This document shows positions 41,203-52,346 of a stretch of 56,695 nt of DNA, in pieces. The position numbers were made by a program, and so were the translations under genes. The stretch comes from Pseudomonadota bacterium (GTDB taxonomy: Bacteria; Pseudomonadota; Alphaproteobacteria; Rhizobiales; Xanthobacteraceae), in NCBI GenBank assembly GCA_018240595.1, contig JAFEFL010000041.1, positions 1-56,695 of the forward strand, given 5' to 3'. The notes beneath the pieces were generated by a model. The model did no database searches, was not told where the DNA came from, and was given only the letters and a program-made list of their open reading frames with translations. Each line of letters begins with the position of its first letter. Position 1 is the first letter of the stretch.

Positions 41203-43748
41203 CGGGCGCAACGCGCTGGCTGCCGCTGCGCTACGCGTTGCGCGAAATGCGCGGCGGGCTGGCCGGCTTCTATGTCTTCATCGCCTGCATTGCGCTCGGC
41301 GCCATGTCGATCGCCGGCGTCGGCTCGCTGGCGGCCAGCCTCAATGACGGGTTGGCGCGCGAAGGCCGCGTCATCCTCGGCGGCGATTTGTCCTTCGTGC
41401 TGATCCAGCGCGAAGCCAAACCCGACGAATTGGCCTTCCTCAAGAGCAAGGGCGAGGTCTCGCAAGCGGCGAGCCTGCGCGCCATGGCGCGCGCCCCAAG
41501 CGGCGACGCGACGCTCGTCGAACTCAAGGCCGTCGATAACGCCTATCCGCTGTTCGGCGACACGACGCTGGAGCCTGCCGGCCCGCTCGATACCGCACTG
41601 GCCAAACGCGACGGCGCCTATGGCGCGGTCGCCGATCCGACATTGCTGGCGCGGCTCGACATCAAACCCGGCGCGCGCATCAGCGTCGGCAACACCGACT
41701 TCATCATCCGCGCCGCGCTCGCCAGCGAGCCGGACAAGCTCGCGGTCGGCCTCGGCTTCGGCCCGCGCCTCATGGTCAGCGAAGAAGCACTGCGCGCCAC
41801 CGGGCTGTTGCAGCCCGGCAGCCTGGTGCGCTGGCGCTATCAGGTGAAGCTGCCGGGCGAAGGCAGCGAGCAGGCAATCAAGGCGGTTACCGCCGACGCC
41901 CGCGCCAAGCTGCCGGAGGCCGGCTGGGAAATCCGCAATCGCACCAACGCCTCGCCGCAGCTCGAACGCAATGTCGAGCGATTCACGCAATTCCTCACGA
42001 TCGTCGGCCTTACCGCGCTGCTGGTCGGCGGCGTCGGCGTCGGCAATGCGGTGAAGAGTCATCTCGATCGCCGCCGCGCCACGATCGCGACGCTGAAGGC
42101 GCTCGGTGCCAGCGGCCGCCGCGTCTTCGCCATCTACCTGACGCAGGTCGTCATCCTCGCCCTGATCGGCGGCGTCATCGGCGCCATTCTCGGCGCTATT
42201 CTGCCTTTCACCGTGGTCTGGACCTTCGGTTCGATCATTCCGCTCCCGATCGTGCCCGCCGTGCATGTGCCCGAACTCATCCTGTCGCTGGTCTACGGCC
42301 TGCTCACCGCGCTCGCCTTCGCGCTGTGGCCGCTCGGCCGCGCCCATGACGTGCCGGTCGGCGCGCTGTTCCGCGACGTCGTCGCCGCGCAACCATCCTG
42401 GCCGCGGCGCAGCTACATGGCGCTCACCGCGCTCGCCGTCGCCGCGCTCGGCGCGCTGGCGGTGCTGCTCGCCTACGACCGCCGCGTCGCGCTGATCTAT
42501 GTCGGCGTCGCCGCCGCGGTGTTCGTACTGCTGCGTTTCGTCGGCTCGCTGGTCATGGGAATCGCGCGCCGCGCGCCGCGCGCGCGTTCGACGGCCTTGC
42601 GCATGGCGGTCGCCAATATCTATCGGCCCGGCGCGCTGACGCCGACCATTGTGCTGTCGCTCGGACTCGGCATCGCGCTGCTCGTCACCGTGATCGAGAT
42701 CGACGGCAATTTGCGCAACCAGTTCGCCAACGAATTGCCGGCCAAGGCGCCGGCGTTCTATTTCCTCGACATCCCGTCGGACAAGGCGCCGGCCTTCGAC
42801 GCCTTCGTCGCCAAGCAGGCGCCCGACGCCAAACTCGACGAGGTGCCGATGCTGCGCGGCCGCATCGTCTCGGCGCGCAAGGTGGCGGCGCAGGACCTCA
42901 AGCCCAACGAGGAATCGGCCTGGGTTCTGCAAAGCGACCGCGGCATCACTTATTCATCGGTGGTGCCGAACGGCTCGCGCCTGGTCGAAGGGAAGTGGTG
43001 GGATCCCGACTACAAGGGCCCGCCGCTGGTCTCGTTCGAGAAGAAGATCGCCGACGGCCTCGGCCTCAAGGTCGGCGACAGCATCACCGTCAACGTGCTC
43101 GGCCGCGACATCACCGCGACCATCGCCAATCTGCGCACCGTGGACTGGCAGAGCCTGAGCATCAATTTCGTGCTCGTCTATTCGCCGCACGTGTTCGACG
43201 GCGCGCCACATACCCGGCTGGCGACGCTGACCTTCGCCGACGGAAAATCGAACGTGGCGCAGGAGAACGCCATCATCCGTGCGCTGGCCAAGGACTTCCC
43301 GATGATCACCACGGTGCGGGTCAAGGACGCCCTCGACGCCATCGGCGAACTGGTCGGCAACCTGGTGCTGGCGATCCGCGGCGCCTCCGGTCTGACGCTG
43401 CTGGTCGCGGCGCTGGTGCTCGGCGGTGCGCTGGCCGCCGGCCATCACACCCGCGTCTACGACGCCGTCATCCTCAAGACGCTCGGGGCCACGCGGCTGC
43501 GCCTCGTCGGCGCCTACACCATCGAGTACCTGCTCATCGCGGCGGCCACCGCCGTGTTCGGCATCCTCAGCGGCACCGCCGCCGGTTGGCTGATCGTCAC
43601 CGAACTGATGCACCTGCCCTTTGTCTGGCAGCCGGCCACGGCGTTCGGCGCGACGCTCGCCGCGGTGCTGGTGACGGTCGTGCTCGGGCTGGCCGGGACC
43701 TTCTCGGCGCTGGGCCAGAAACCGGCGCCCGTCCTCCGAAATCTCTAG
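41199..43748 (+). CDS. FtsX-like ABC transporter permease, YbbP type
   Basis: Membrane partner of the preceding ATPase, 849 residues from ATG 41199. Order: first membrane segment (about 20-45), large periplasmic domain (about 50-260), FtsX domain of three to four segments (about 265-400, with VGNAVKSHLDRRRATIATLK), further segments (about 405-510), a second periplasmic domain (about 520-720) and a second FtsX domain (about 725-845, ILKTLGATRLRLVGAYTIEY). This 10-segment layout is that of YbbP/FtsX-like permeases. The frame is open 51 bp upstream within the ATPase gene; the ATGA overlap favours 41199. Confidence 0.93.
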   Translation: MTGATRWLPLRYALREMRGGLAGFYVFIACIALGAMSIAGVGSLAASLNDGLAREGRVILGGDLSFVLIQREAKPDELAFLKSKGEVSQAASLRAMARAPSGDATLVELKAVDNAYPLFGDTTLEPAGPLDTALAKRDGAYGAVADPTLLARLDIKPGARISVGNTDFIIRAALASEPDKLAVGLGFGPRLMVSEEALRATGLLQPGSLVRWRYQVKLPGEGSEQAIKAVTADARAKLPEAGWEIRNRTNASPQLERNVERFTQFLTIVGLTALLVGGVGVGNAVKSHLDRRRATIATLKALGASGRRVFAIYLTQVVILALIGGVIGAILGAILPFTVVWTFGSIIPLPIVPAVHVPELILSLVYGLLTALAFALWPLGRAHDVPVGALFRDVVAAQPSWPRRSYMALTALAVAALGALAVLLAYDRRVALIYVGVAAAVFVLLRFVGSLVMGIARRAPRARSTALRMAVANIYRPGALTPTIVLSLGLGIALLVTVIEIDGNLRNQFANELPAKAPAFYFLDIPSDKAPAFDAFVAKQAPDAKLDEVPMLRGRIVSARKVAAQDLKPNEESAWVLQSDRGITYSSVVPNGSRLVEGKWWDPDYKGPPLVSFEKKIADGLGLKVGDSITVNVLGRDITATIANLRTVDWQSLSINFVLVYSPHVFDGAPHTRLATLTFADGKSNVAQENAIIRALAKDFPMITTVRVKDALDAIGELVGNLVLAIRGASGLTLLVAALVLGGALAAGHHTRVYDAVILKTLGATRLRLVGAYTIEYLLIAAATAVFGILSGTAAGWLIVTELMHLPFVWQPATAFGATLAAVLVTVVLGLAGTFSALGQKPAPVLRNL

Positions 43749-44010
43749 GCTAACGCCTTGGTCCGGCAGCGACATTCAGCCGCGCCGGATACCGGCCGGC
43801 CGCTCAGGCCTTGTTTTTGCGCGAGAATCCGACGTCCGCCGATAGGTTAATATTCGGCAATGTAGGGCGGTCATCGGCCGGCCATATCTGGCGTCGATCC
43901 TTGGCAGCGATTACATTTGGCGCAAGCGCGCCGCGGCCAAAAGCCGAGGCGCCAGACGTGAGCCGGCACCGTCTCCTGACAACCGCCGGCGCAGTGAGAG
44001 GGAAACTTCG

Positions 44011-44766
44011 ATGTCGGATTTCGACCGTAACGTAGCGGCCCGTGGCTTCGGCGCCACGCGCACCGCGGAGATCGATGCAGGCCTGCGCGCCTACATGCTT
44101 CGCGTCTACAACTACATGGCGGCCGGCGTCGCTCTGACCGGCGTCGTCAGCTGGTTCACCTTCAACGCGGCGGTGCAGACCAACGCGGCCGGCCAGCTCG
44201 CGCTGACGTCCTTCGGTCAGACGATCTACGGCGGCCCGCTGATGATCGTCCTGTTCCTGGCGACGCTGGGTATCGTCTTCTTCCTGAGCTTCCGCGTGCA
44301 TACGCTGGCGCCTTCGACGGCGCTCGGCCTGTTCATGCTGTACGCGGCGCTGCTCGGCGTCATGCTGTCGTCGGTGTTCCTGACCTACACCCACGCCTCG
44401 ATCGCCCGCACGTTCTTCATCGCGGCGGCTTCGTTCGGCGCGCTGAGCCTGTACGGGTACACGACGCAGCGTGATCTGTCGCCGATCGGCTCGTTCCTGA
44501 TCATGGGCCTGTTCGGTCTGATCCTGGCGATGGTGGTCAACATCTTCCTGAAGAGCTCGGGTCTCGAATTCGCCATCTCGGCGATCGGCATCCTGATCTT
44601 CGCCGGCCTGACCGCCTGGGATACCCAGAAGATCAAGGAGATGTACGACGTCAACGACGACGGCACCATGTCCGGCCGCAAGTCGGTGATGGGCGCGCTG
44701 ACGCTCTACCTCGACTTCATCAACCTGTTCCTGTTCATGCTGCGCTTCCTGGGTGATCGGCGCTAA
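44011..44766 (+). CDS. Bax inhibitor-1 / YccA family membrane protein
   Basis: Seven-helix membrane protein of 251 residues in the BI-1/TMBIM family; bacterial members are proposed calcium leak channels or FtsH-associated regulators. The N-terminal region FGATRTAEIDAGLRAYMLRVYNYMAAGVALTG is typical. The last helices contain FAGLTAWDTQKIKEMYDVNDDG, with the acidic family motif. A GAGAGGGAAAC ribosome region stands just before ATG 44011. A strong terminator follows. The 262-bp upstream gap (43749-44010) holds no recognisable gene or clear promoter. Confidence 0.93.
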   Translation: MSDFDRNVAARGFGATRTAEIDAGLRAYMLRVYNYMAAGVALTGVVSWFTFNAAVQTNAAGQLALTSFGQTIYGGPLMIVLFLATLGIVFFLSFRVHTLAPSTALGLFMLYAALLGVMLSSVFLTYTHASIARTFFIAAASFGALSLYGYTTQRDLSPIGSFLIMGLFGLILAMVVNIFLKSSGLEFAISAIGILIFAGLTAWDTQKIKEMYDVNDDGTMSGRKSVMGALTLYLDFINLFLFMLRFLGDRR

Positions 44767-44820
44767 AGCGCCGTTGGGCGACCGCCGCTAAGTCGCCGCC
44801 AGCGAACAGACACGAAATCG

Positions 44821-44850
44821 AACGCCCCGGCCCAAAGCCGGGGCGTTTTT
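44821..44850 (+). terminator. Rho-independent terminator after the BI-1 gene
   Basis: AACGCCCCGGC at 44821-44831 pairs with GCCGGGGCGTT at 44837-44847 around a 5-base loop, followed by TTT (five Ts in all). It lies 54 bp after the BI-1 stop and just before the GST gene that converges from the other strand. Confidence 0.9.
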
Positions 44851-44872
44851 CTGTGACGCGAGCTCGTGTTCT

Positions 44873-45496
44873 TCACGCCTGGGTGGCGAACTCTTCCTCG
44901 ATCGCCGCCTTGACGTTCGGCCGCGCCGCCATCCGCGTGCGGTGATCGATCACTTTGGGATAGCGCGCCGGATCGACGCCGTCGCCCTCCAGCCATTGCG
45001 CCACCGTGAACAGGTAGGCGTCGGCGATCGTGTAGTCGGCCCCCATCACCCACGGCCCGGCGATCTGGGTCTCGACATAGTCGTAACAGGCGCTGACCGA
45101 CTGCGGCACCTTGCGCTTCATCGCCTCGATCGCCGCCGGATCGTCGGCCCAGCGCGTGCCGCGCATGCGATGGGCGTGCGCCACATGCAGCGTCGAGCAC
45201 AGGTAGGAATTGAACTCCTGCACCTTGGCGAAGCGGAACGGATCGGTTGGCGCCAATCCGGCCTGCGGCCAGGATTGCGCGATATAGGCGAGGATGGCCG
45301 GCGTCTCGGTGAGGATCCCGGCCGGCGTCACCAGCGCCGGCACGCGGCCCTTGGGGTTGAGCGCCAGGTAGTCGGGCGAGCGCTGCTGCGCCGCGGCGAA
45401 ATCGATGCGCTTGAGGCGATAGTCGGCGCCGGCATCCTTGAGCGCGATATGCGAAGCCAGCGCGCAGGTATCGGTGGCGTAATAGAACGTCAGCAT
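44873..45496 (-). CDS. Glutathione S-transferase, beta-like class
   Basis: A 207-residue glutathione transferase. The N-terminal thioredoxin-like domain begins MLTFYYATDTCALASHIAL; Cys11 lies where beta-class enzymes carry their catalytic Cys. NPKGRVPALVTPAGILTETPAIL is the glutathione-binding cis-Pro and Glu-Thr region. The helical C-domain includes VMGADYTIADAYLFTVAQW. Substrate is unknown. It is a single gene converging on the BI-1 gene. Confidence 0.92.
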   Translation of the reverse strand: MLTFYYATDTCALASHIALKDAGADYRLKRIDFAAAQQRSPDYLALNPKGRVPALVTPAGILTETPAILAYIAQSWPQAGLAPTDPFRFAKVQEFNSYLCSTLHVAHAHRMRGTRWADDPAAIEAMKRKVPQSVSACYDYVETQIAGPWVMGADYTIADAYLFTVAQWLEGDGVDPARYPKVIDHRTRMAARPNVKAAIEEEFATQA

Positions 45497-45605
45497 GCGT
45501 TTTCTCCCGGGGAGCCTCTATTGGACGCGACTGGACGCCGCCCGATCCAACGATATTCTTTGATCGCTGATATCGCTTCCCCTAATCCCTGCGACGATTG
45601 TGCCA

Positions 45606-46127
45606 ATGACCCTGTCGATCCGCTCCACCACCCCCGCCGACATCCCGGCCATTACCCGAATCTACGCCCACGCCGTCATGAACGGCACCGCGACCTTCGA
45701 GCTCGAGCCGCCGGACGAGGCGGAAATGCTGCGCCGCTACGAAAAGCTGCGCGCCGGGCCGTTTCCCTACATCGTCGCCGAGATGGACGGAAAAGTCGCG
45801 GGCTACGCCTATGCCGGGCCGTTCCGCGAGCGGCCAGCCTATCGCTTCACCGTCGAGGATTCGATCTATGTCGATCCGTCGATGCACAAGCGCGGCATCG
45901 GCAAGGCGCTGATGCAGGAACTGATTCGCCTCTCCGAACAGGCCGGCTTCCGGCAGATGATGGCGGTGATCGGCGATTCGGCGCAGGCCGGATCGATCGG
46001 GCTGCACAGGTCTTGCGGCTTCCGCGACGCCGGCGTGTTCAAGGCGGTCGGCTACAAGTTCGGCCGCTGGCTCGACACCGTGCAGATGCAGTTGCCGCTC
46101 GGCAAAGGCGACAACGCGCCGGCGTGA
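45606..46127 (+). CDS. GNAT acetyltransferase, phosphinothricin-type (Pat/MnaT)
   Basis: A 173-residue acetyltransferase whose closest recognisable branch is the phosphinothricin/methionine sulfoximine acetyltransferase group. It opens LSIRSTTPADIPAITRIYAH. Further landmarks are the beta-hairpin GYAYAGPFRERPAYRFTVED, the acetyl-CoA loop HKRGIGKALMQELIRLSEQ and FRQMMAVIGDSAQAGSIGLH. The final helix region includes YKFGRWLDTVQMQLPLG. ATG 45606 is preferred over an in-frame GTG at 45600. Natural substrate is probably an amino-acid analogue. Confidence 0.9.
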   Translation: MTLSIRSTTPADIPAITRIYAHAVMNGTATFELEPPDEAEMLRRYEKLRAGPFPYIVAEMDGKVAGYAYAGPFRERPAYRFTVEDSIYVDPSMHKRGIGKALMQELIRLSEQAGFRQMMAVIGDSAQAGSIGLHRSCGFRDAGVFKAVGYKFGRWLDTVQMQLPLGKGDNAPA

Positions 46128-46144
46128 CGCTTTTTGTTGGCTCG

Positions 46145-46531
46145 CTAGCGCGCGTAAGCCAGCAGCGGCTTGTCGAGCACACGCAGCACGCGGTCGAGCT
46201 CGGGGCCGCGGCGCATGATCAGCCCGGTCGCCGAGATGACGCTGTAGGCGCCCTGCTTCTGCGCCAGCTTCGGATTCTTCTCGATGCGATAGAGCGGCAC
46301 TTCGGATGCGCGGCGGAAAACCGAGAACACCGCGCGGTCGCGCAGGAAGTCGATGGCATAATCGCGCCATTCGCCGGCGGCGACCATGCGGCCATAGAGA
46401 TCGAGAATGCGGTTGAGTTCGCGGCGGTTGAAGGTGACCTGGTTGAGCAGGTTCGCGGAAGCGGCCGGGCTGCGCGCCGCAACGCTGCTCCCCGGCTGAC
46501 TCGGATCGATCTCGCCGGAACCGAACGTCAT
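46145..46531 (-). CDS. DUF2794 family protein
   Basis: A 128-residue cytosolic protein of unknown function conserved in Alphaproteobacteria. The family block spans about 37-122 with VTFNRRELNRILDLYGRMV, GEWRDYAIDFLRDRAVFSVF, VPLYRIEKNPKL and GPELDRVLRVLD. ATG 46531 is set by a GGGAGG ribosome site; a longer frame to 46678 is open but not conserved. It converges with the GNAT gene, with the stops 17 bp apart. Confidence 0.9.
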   Translation of the reverse strand: MTFGSGEIDPSQPGSSVAARSPAASANLLNQVTFNRRELNRILDLYGRMVAAGEWRDYAIDFLRDRAVFSVFRRASEVPLYRIEKNPKLAQKQGAYSVISATGLIMRRGPELDRVLRVLDKPLLAYAR

Positions 46532-46743
46532 GCGGCCTCCCTTCCTGAATCGGACAATGATTGCGCCGCAGCGGCGCCGCGGCAAGCCCCTGTTTTGTCG
46601 CCCTGATTCAGCGAGATTGGCGGCGATATTGGCCGGAAACGCGACGTTCGGCATCACGAACTCGTCAATTCCTCCCACAATAAGGCCCTATTTCGGTCAA
46701 GCGCCGGTCATGAGCCGGTGGGACAAATGCACCGTTGCCTCAA

Positions 46744-46887
46744 GGCCCGGTCCGGTTCGATCTCCGGATTCCTCAGCCCCCCAGCCCCCCGGGGATCTTC
46801 GGACCGGGCCGATTGAGTTCAAGTTGAGTAGCGTTCGATTCAATCCCCTATACCTACGGGCCGGCCAAACGCCGGCCCGATTTTTTT
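46744..46887 (+). ncRNA. Candidate structured small RNA, orphan
   Basis: The 427-bp gap 46532-46958 has no plausible gene, yet contains a strong plus-strand terminator that no plus-strand coding gene uses. Ahead of it lies a long hairpin: GGCCCGGTCCG at 46744-46754 with CGGACCGGGCC at 46800-46810 (11 perfect pairs), whose loop carries two C-runs (CAGCCCCCCAGCCCCCC). Then come GATTGA at 46811-46816 with TCAATC at 46840-46845, and then the terminator. Both flanking genes are on the minus strand and would not produce this transcript. I could not match it to a known RNA family. The 5' end is unknown; 46532-46743 shows nothing else. Confidence 0.5.
46857..46887 (+). terminator. Strong rho-independent terminator of an orphan transcript
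   Basis: CGGGCCGGC at 46857-46865 pairs with GCCGGCCCG at 46871-46879 around a 5-base loop and is followed by A and seven Ts. It works only on the plus strand, and the nearest plus-strand gene (GNAT, ending 46127) is 730 bp away with a minus-strand gene in between. Confidence 0.88.
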
Positions 46888-46958
46888 GGCCGACGCATGC
46901 GACCGCGCGCAGCGTCGATGCTGCGCAGCCGGCATTCGCAGGCGTCATTCAGTGAAAA

Positions 46959-47732
46959 TCAGAGCGACGGTTCGGTCTTCAGCGGCAGGCTGGCCGCGCC
47001 GACCATCAGTCCGGGCTTGTCCGCGCTGCCGTCCTGCAGGATCACGACCAGCCGGTCGATGTCCTTGAGCGGCAGGTTCGCGTTCTGAACCTGGTTGAGC
47101 GCGACGCTGAAACTTTCCGCCTTGCCGGTCCAAGTGCCGAGCTTCACCCAGCGCCGCACGACGTTGTAGTAGGTCAGCGCCTTGCCGCTATTCTCACCGC
47201 GGCCGATCGTCACCTCGATCTTGCCGGTGACCGGACACAGCCAGACGTCGGCACTCGCCGCATCGGCCACGCCCGCCGGCACGTCGACGATGACCTTGTC
47301 GCCCTGTACCTTCATCGACACCGGCACCGATAGCGGCTTCGCATTGCTGCGGCTTTCGGCGATGGCCTTTTCGATCGCGGACTTGTCGCTGCCCAGCGCA
47401 TGAACGACGCCGTTGATCACGGCCTGCGGCGTGTAGACCGCGCGATCGCCGCGCGCCACCGAATAGGCGCGCTGGCGGTTGGCGTGGCCATGCAGGGCCA
47501 AAGTATCCTTCCAGCCGAGGTAATCCCAGTAATCGACCGGCAGGCTGAGCGCGATGACCGACGGATCATGCGCCAATGAGCCGAGCAGCTTGTCGGCCGG
47601 CGGGCAGGACGAGCAGCCCTGGCTGGTGAACAGTTCGACCACGGCCTTGGGCTCGCCGGCGGCCAGCGGGCTGGTGACGGCCAGCGACACGCAAACGGCG
47701 GCGAGGGACAGGCTGAGATGGCGGATATTCAT
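46959..47732 (-). CDS. DUF1223 thioredoxin-like exported protein
   Basis: A 257-residue exported protein. Signal peptide about 1-24 (LSLSLAAVCVSLAVTSPLAAG), then AVVELFTSQGCSSCPPADK with a CxxC pair, followed by a thioredoxin-like domain (YTPQAVINGVVHALG) and a beta-rich C-terminal half. This is the DUF1223 family; a periplasmic redox role is inferred from CxxC and would fit the neighbouring cytochrome c maturation genes. ATG 47732 is set by the signal peptide; the open frame to 47816 is not conserved. A terminator separates it from acnA upstream on the same strand. Confidence 0.9.
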   Translation of the reverse strand: MNIRHLSLSLAAVCVSLAVTSPLAAGEPKAVVELFTSQGCSSCPPADKLLGSLAHDPSVIALSLPVDYWDYLGWKDTLALHGHANRQRAYSVARGDRAVYTPQAVINGVVHALGSDKSAIEKAIAESRSNAKPLSVPVSMKVQGDKVIVDVPAGVADAASADVWLCPVTGKIEVTIGRGENSGKALTYYNVVRRWVKLGTWTGKAESFSVALNQVQNANLPLKDIDRLVVILQDGSADKPGLMVGAASLPLKTEPSL

Positions 47733-47796
47733 TGCGGCACAATCCAAGATCCGGGTGCTCCACCCCCCGGTTCGGCCCATGGTCACTATATGGGTG

Positions 47797-47841
47797 AAAA
47801 GTAAATCACCCGCCACTCACTTCGCGGTGAGGGGCGGGTGA
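47797..47841 (-). terminator. Terminator hairpin after acnA
   Basis: TCACCCGCC at 47806-47814 pairs with GGCGGGTGA at 47833-47841, continuing inward (CTCAC 47816-47820 with GTGAG 47827-47831) around a 6-base loop. On the minus strand the stem is followed by TTTACTTTTC. It lies 24 bp after the acnA stop. Confidence 0.7.
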
Positions 47842-47865
47842 CTTGAAGCGAGCGCGCGCGAGACT

Positions 47866-50571
<2,706 letters not shown>

Positions 50572-50840
50572 GATTGTGTTTCCATTCCCGGCGGGGGACG
50601 ACGATTCGGGCTGGGGCGCCCTTGTGCTAAGCCATTGGCCTGAAAGAGAGATTCATCCAGCTTTGGCTCGGCAGCGCGCTTTTGCGGTAGCGCAGCGCCG
50701 CGTTGGCTGGCTTATAAGGTCTTTTCAAGCCAGATGCCATAATGACTGGGATCATTCCAGAGTAAGAAGGCCGCGATTTTGATCGAGCAGTTGTTCCGAT
50801 CCGTCACAAACGCCCGCCCGCGTGGGCGAAGGCCTTTCCG

Positions 50841-51464
50841 ATGACAAGCGATTCGACGCGGCTGGTCTGCGAGAACCTGGCCTGCGAGCGCGGCGGGCGT
50901 CTGGTGTTTTCCGGCATAAATTTCGCGGTAAAGGCCGGCGAGGCGCTGATCCTCACCGGACGCAATGGCGCCGGTAAGTCGACCTTGTTGCGGGTCGTCG
51001 CCGGGCTGCTTCGCGCCAGCGCCGGCCGCATCAAATTGACGGGCGGCATCGATGAGATGGGCACCGCCGAACAGGCACATTACCAGGGCCATCTGGACGC
51101 CATAAAACCCTCGCTGACGGTGGCAGAGAACCTGCAATTCTGGGCGCGCTTTCTCGGCGCGCCCGCGGATGCGTCCATCGAGCCCGCGCTTGAAGCGGTC
51201 GATCTAGCGGCGCTGGCCGATCTGCCGGCCGCTTACCTGTCGGCAGGGCAGAAGCGGCGGCTGTCGATCGCGCGGCTTCTCGCGGTGAAGCGTCCGCTGT
51301 GGCTGCTCGACGAACCGACCTCGGCGCTCGACACGCAGTCGCAAGGCCGTCTCGCCGCGTTCATGCGCCAGCACCTTGCCGGCGGCGGCCTGATCCTGGC
51401 AGCCACCCACGGCCCCATCGGCCTCGACGCCCCGCGTGAATTGAAGATGGGGGCGGCGGGATGA
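50841..51464 (+). CDS. ccmA: Heme exporter ATP-binding protein CcmA
   Basis: ATPase of the CcmABC complex for cytochrome c maturation, which releases holo-CcmE. It has 207 residues. Walker A is LTGRNGAGKSTLLRVVAGLL, signature YLSAGQKRRLSIARLLA, Walker B LWLLDEPTSALD and the H-loop AATHGPIGLD. It starts the ccmA-B-C-D-G cluster; ccmE, ccmF and ccmH are not in this window. A palindromic repeat lies between it and ccmB, which is unusual for genes often only a few bases apart. Confidence 0.96.
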   Translation: MTSDSTRLVCENLACERGGRLVFSGINFAVKAGEALILTGRNGAGKSTLLRVVAGLLRASAGRIKLTGGIDEMGTAEQAHYQGHLDAIKPSLTVAENLQFWARFLGAPADASIEPALEAVDLAALADLPAAYLSAGQKRRLSIARLLAVKRPLWLLDEPTSALDTQSQGRLAAFMRQHLAGGGLILAATHGPIGLDAPRELKMGAAG

Positions 51465-51488
51465 GGGTCGCACATCAAATCTCCGGTC

Positions 51489-51570
51489 ATTCCGGCGAAA
51501 GCGGGAATCCAGCACGTCCTTGGGCAGGCCTCAGCGCGGCAAAGAACTGGATCCCCGCTTTCGCGGGGAT
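51489..51570. repeat. Paired-hairpin palindromic repeat between ccmA and ccmB
   Basis: Hairpin one is ATTCCGGC at 51489-51496 with GCGGGAAT at 51501-51508 (one mismatch). Hairpin two is ATCCCCGC at 51551-51558 with GCGGGGAT at 51563-51570. Same plan as 5876-5953 and 25856-25930; the words AAGCGGGAATCCAG and GCGGGAATCCAG are shared with the 5876 copy. It makes the ccmA-ccmB gap 159 bp. Confidence 0.8.
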
Positions 51571-51623
51571 GGCCGGTACAATGGAACGCGATCCATGACA
51601 GCCTTCACTTTCAGGAGACGCGC

Positions 51624-52292
51624 GTGAACGCGCTTTTGGCGCTCCTCCTCCGCGACATGCGGCTGGCGACGCGCGTCGGCGGCGGCGCGCTGATGGGCGC
51701 GCTGTTTTATTTCGTCGTCGTCTCGATGATCCCCTTTGCCATCGGTCCCGATCTCAATCTGCTGGCGCGGATCGGCCCGGCGGTGTTGTGGATCGGCGCG
51801 CTGCTGGCGAGCCTGCTCGCCCTCGATCGCCTGTTCGCCAGCGACCACGACGACGGCTCGCTCGATCTGCTGACCATGAGCACGCTGCCGCTGGAGTTGA
51901 CCGTGGCGGCCAAGGCGATCGCGCACTGGCTCACCACCGCGCTGCCGCTGATCGTCATCACGCCGGTGCTCGGCCTGATGCTCAATGTCGACATGAGCGC
52001 CATGGGCTTTGTCGCGCTGAGCCTCGTCGCCGGCACGCCGGCGCTGACCTTCATCGGCCTGATCGGCGCGGCATTGTCGGTGACCTTGCGCCGCGGCGGC
52101 CTTTTGATGGCGATCCTGGTGCTGCCGCTGACCGTGCCGGTGCTGATTTTTGGCGTCGCTGCCGCCAATGCCGCGATTGTCGGCCCCGCGCCGTTCGGCC
52201 CACCTTTCACCATTCTTTGCGCGCTCTCTCTGGCGAGTTTCGTGCTCGGCCCGTTTGCCGCGGCAGCGGCCTTGCGGCAGGGTCAGGAGTAA
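51624..52292 (+). CDS. ccmB: Heme exporter permease CcmB
   Basis: Six-helix membrane subunit of the CcmABC complex, 222 residues. It begins at GTG 51624 behind an AGGAG site 6 bases away. The opening LLALLLRDMRLATRVGGGAL and the conserved FASDHDDGSLDLLTMSTLPLEL fit the family, as does the final LPLTVPVLIFGVAA segment. It lies after the repeat element and 54 bp before ccmC. Confidence 0.96.
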   Translation: MNALLALLLRDMRLATRVGGGALMGALFYFVVVSMIPFAIGPDLNLLARIGPAVLWIGALLASLLALDRLFASDHDDGSLDLLTMSTLPLELTVAAKAIAHWLTTALPLIVITPVLGLMLNVDMSAMGFVALSLVAGTPALTFIGLIGAALSVTLRRGGLLMAILVLPLTVPVLIFGVAAANAAIVGPAPFGPPFTILCALSLASFVLGPFAAAAALRQGQE

Positions 52293-52346
52293 GCGAATTG
52301 ACCGACATCATTGCCCGCGCCCCGGCCGCTGATTAGAACTCCGCCC

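Noticed and set aside
45606..46127. Herbicide or antibiotic resistance gene acquired by transfer
   Set aside because: Pat-like GNATs are common chromosomal genes in soil bacteria. Composition matches the neighbours and no mobile sequence is present.
46530..46955. 141-codon plus-strand frame across the DUF2794-DUF1223 gap
   Set aside because: It runs straight through the strong terminator at 46857-46887, has no ribosome site and is Pro/Arg-rich without pattern. A noncoding RNA explains the region better.
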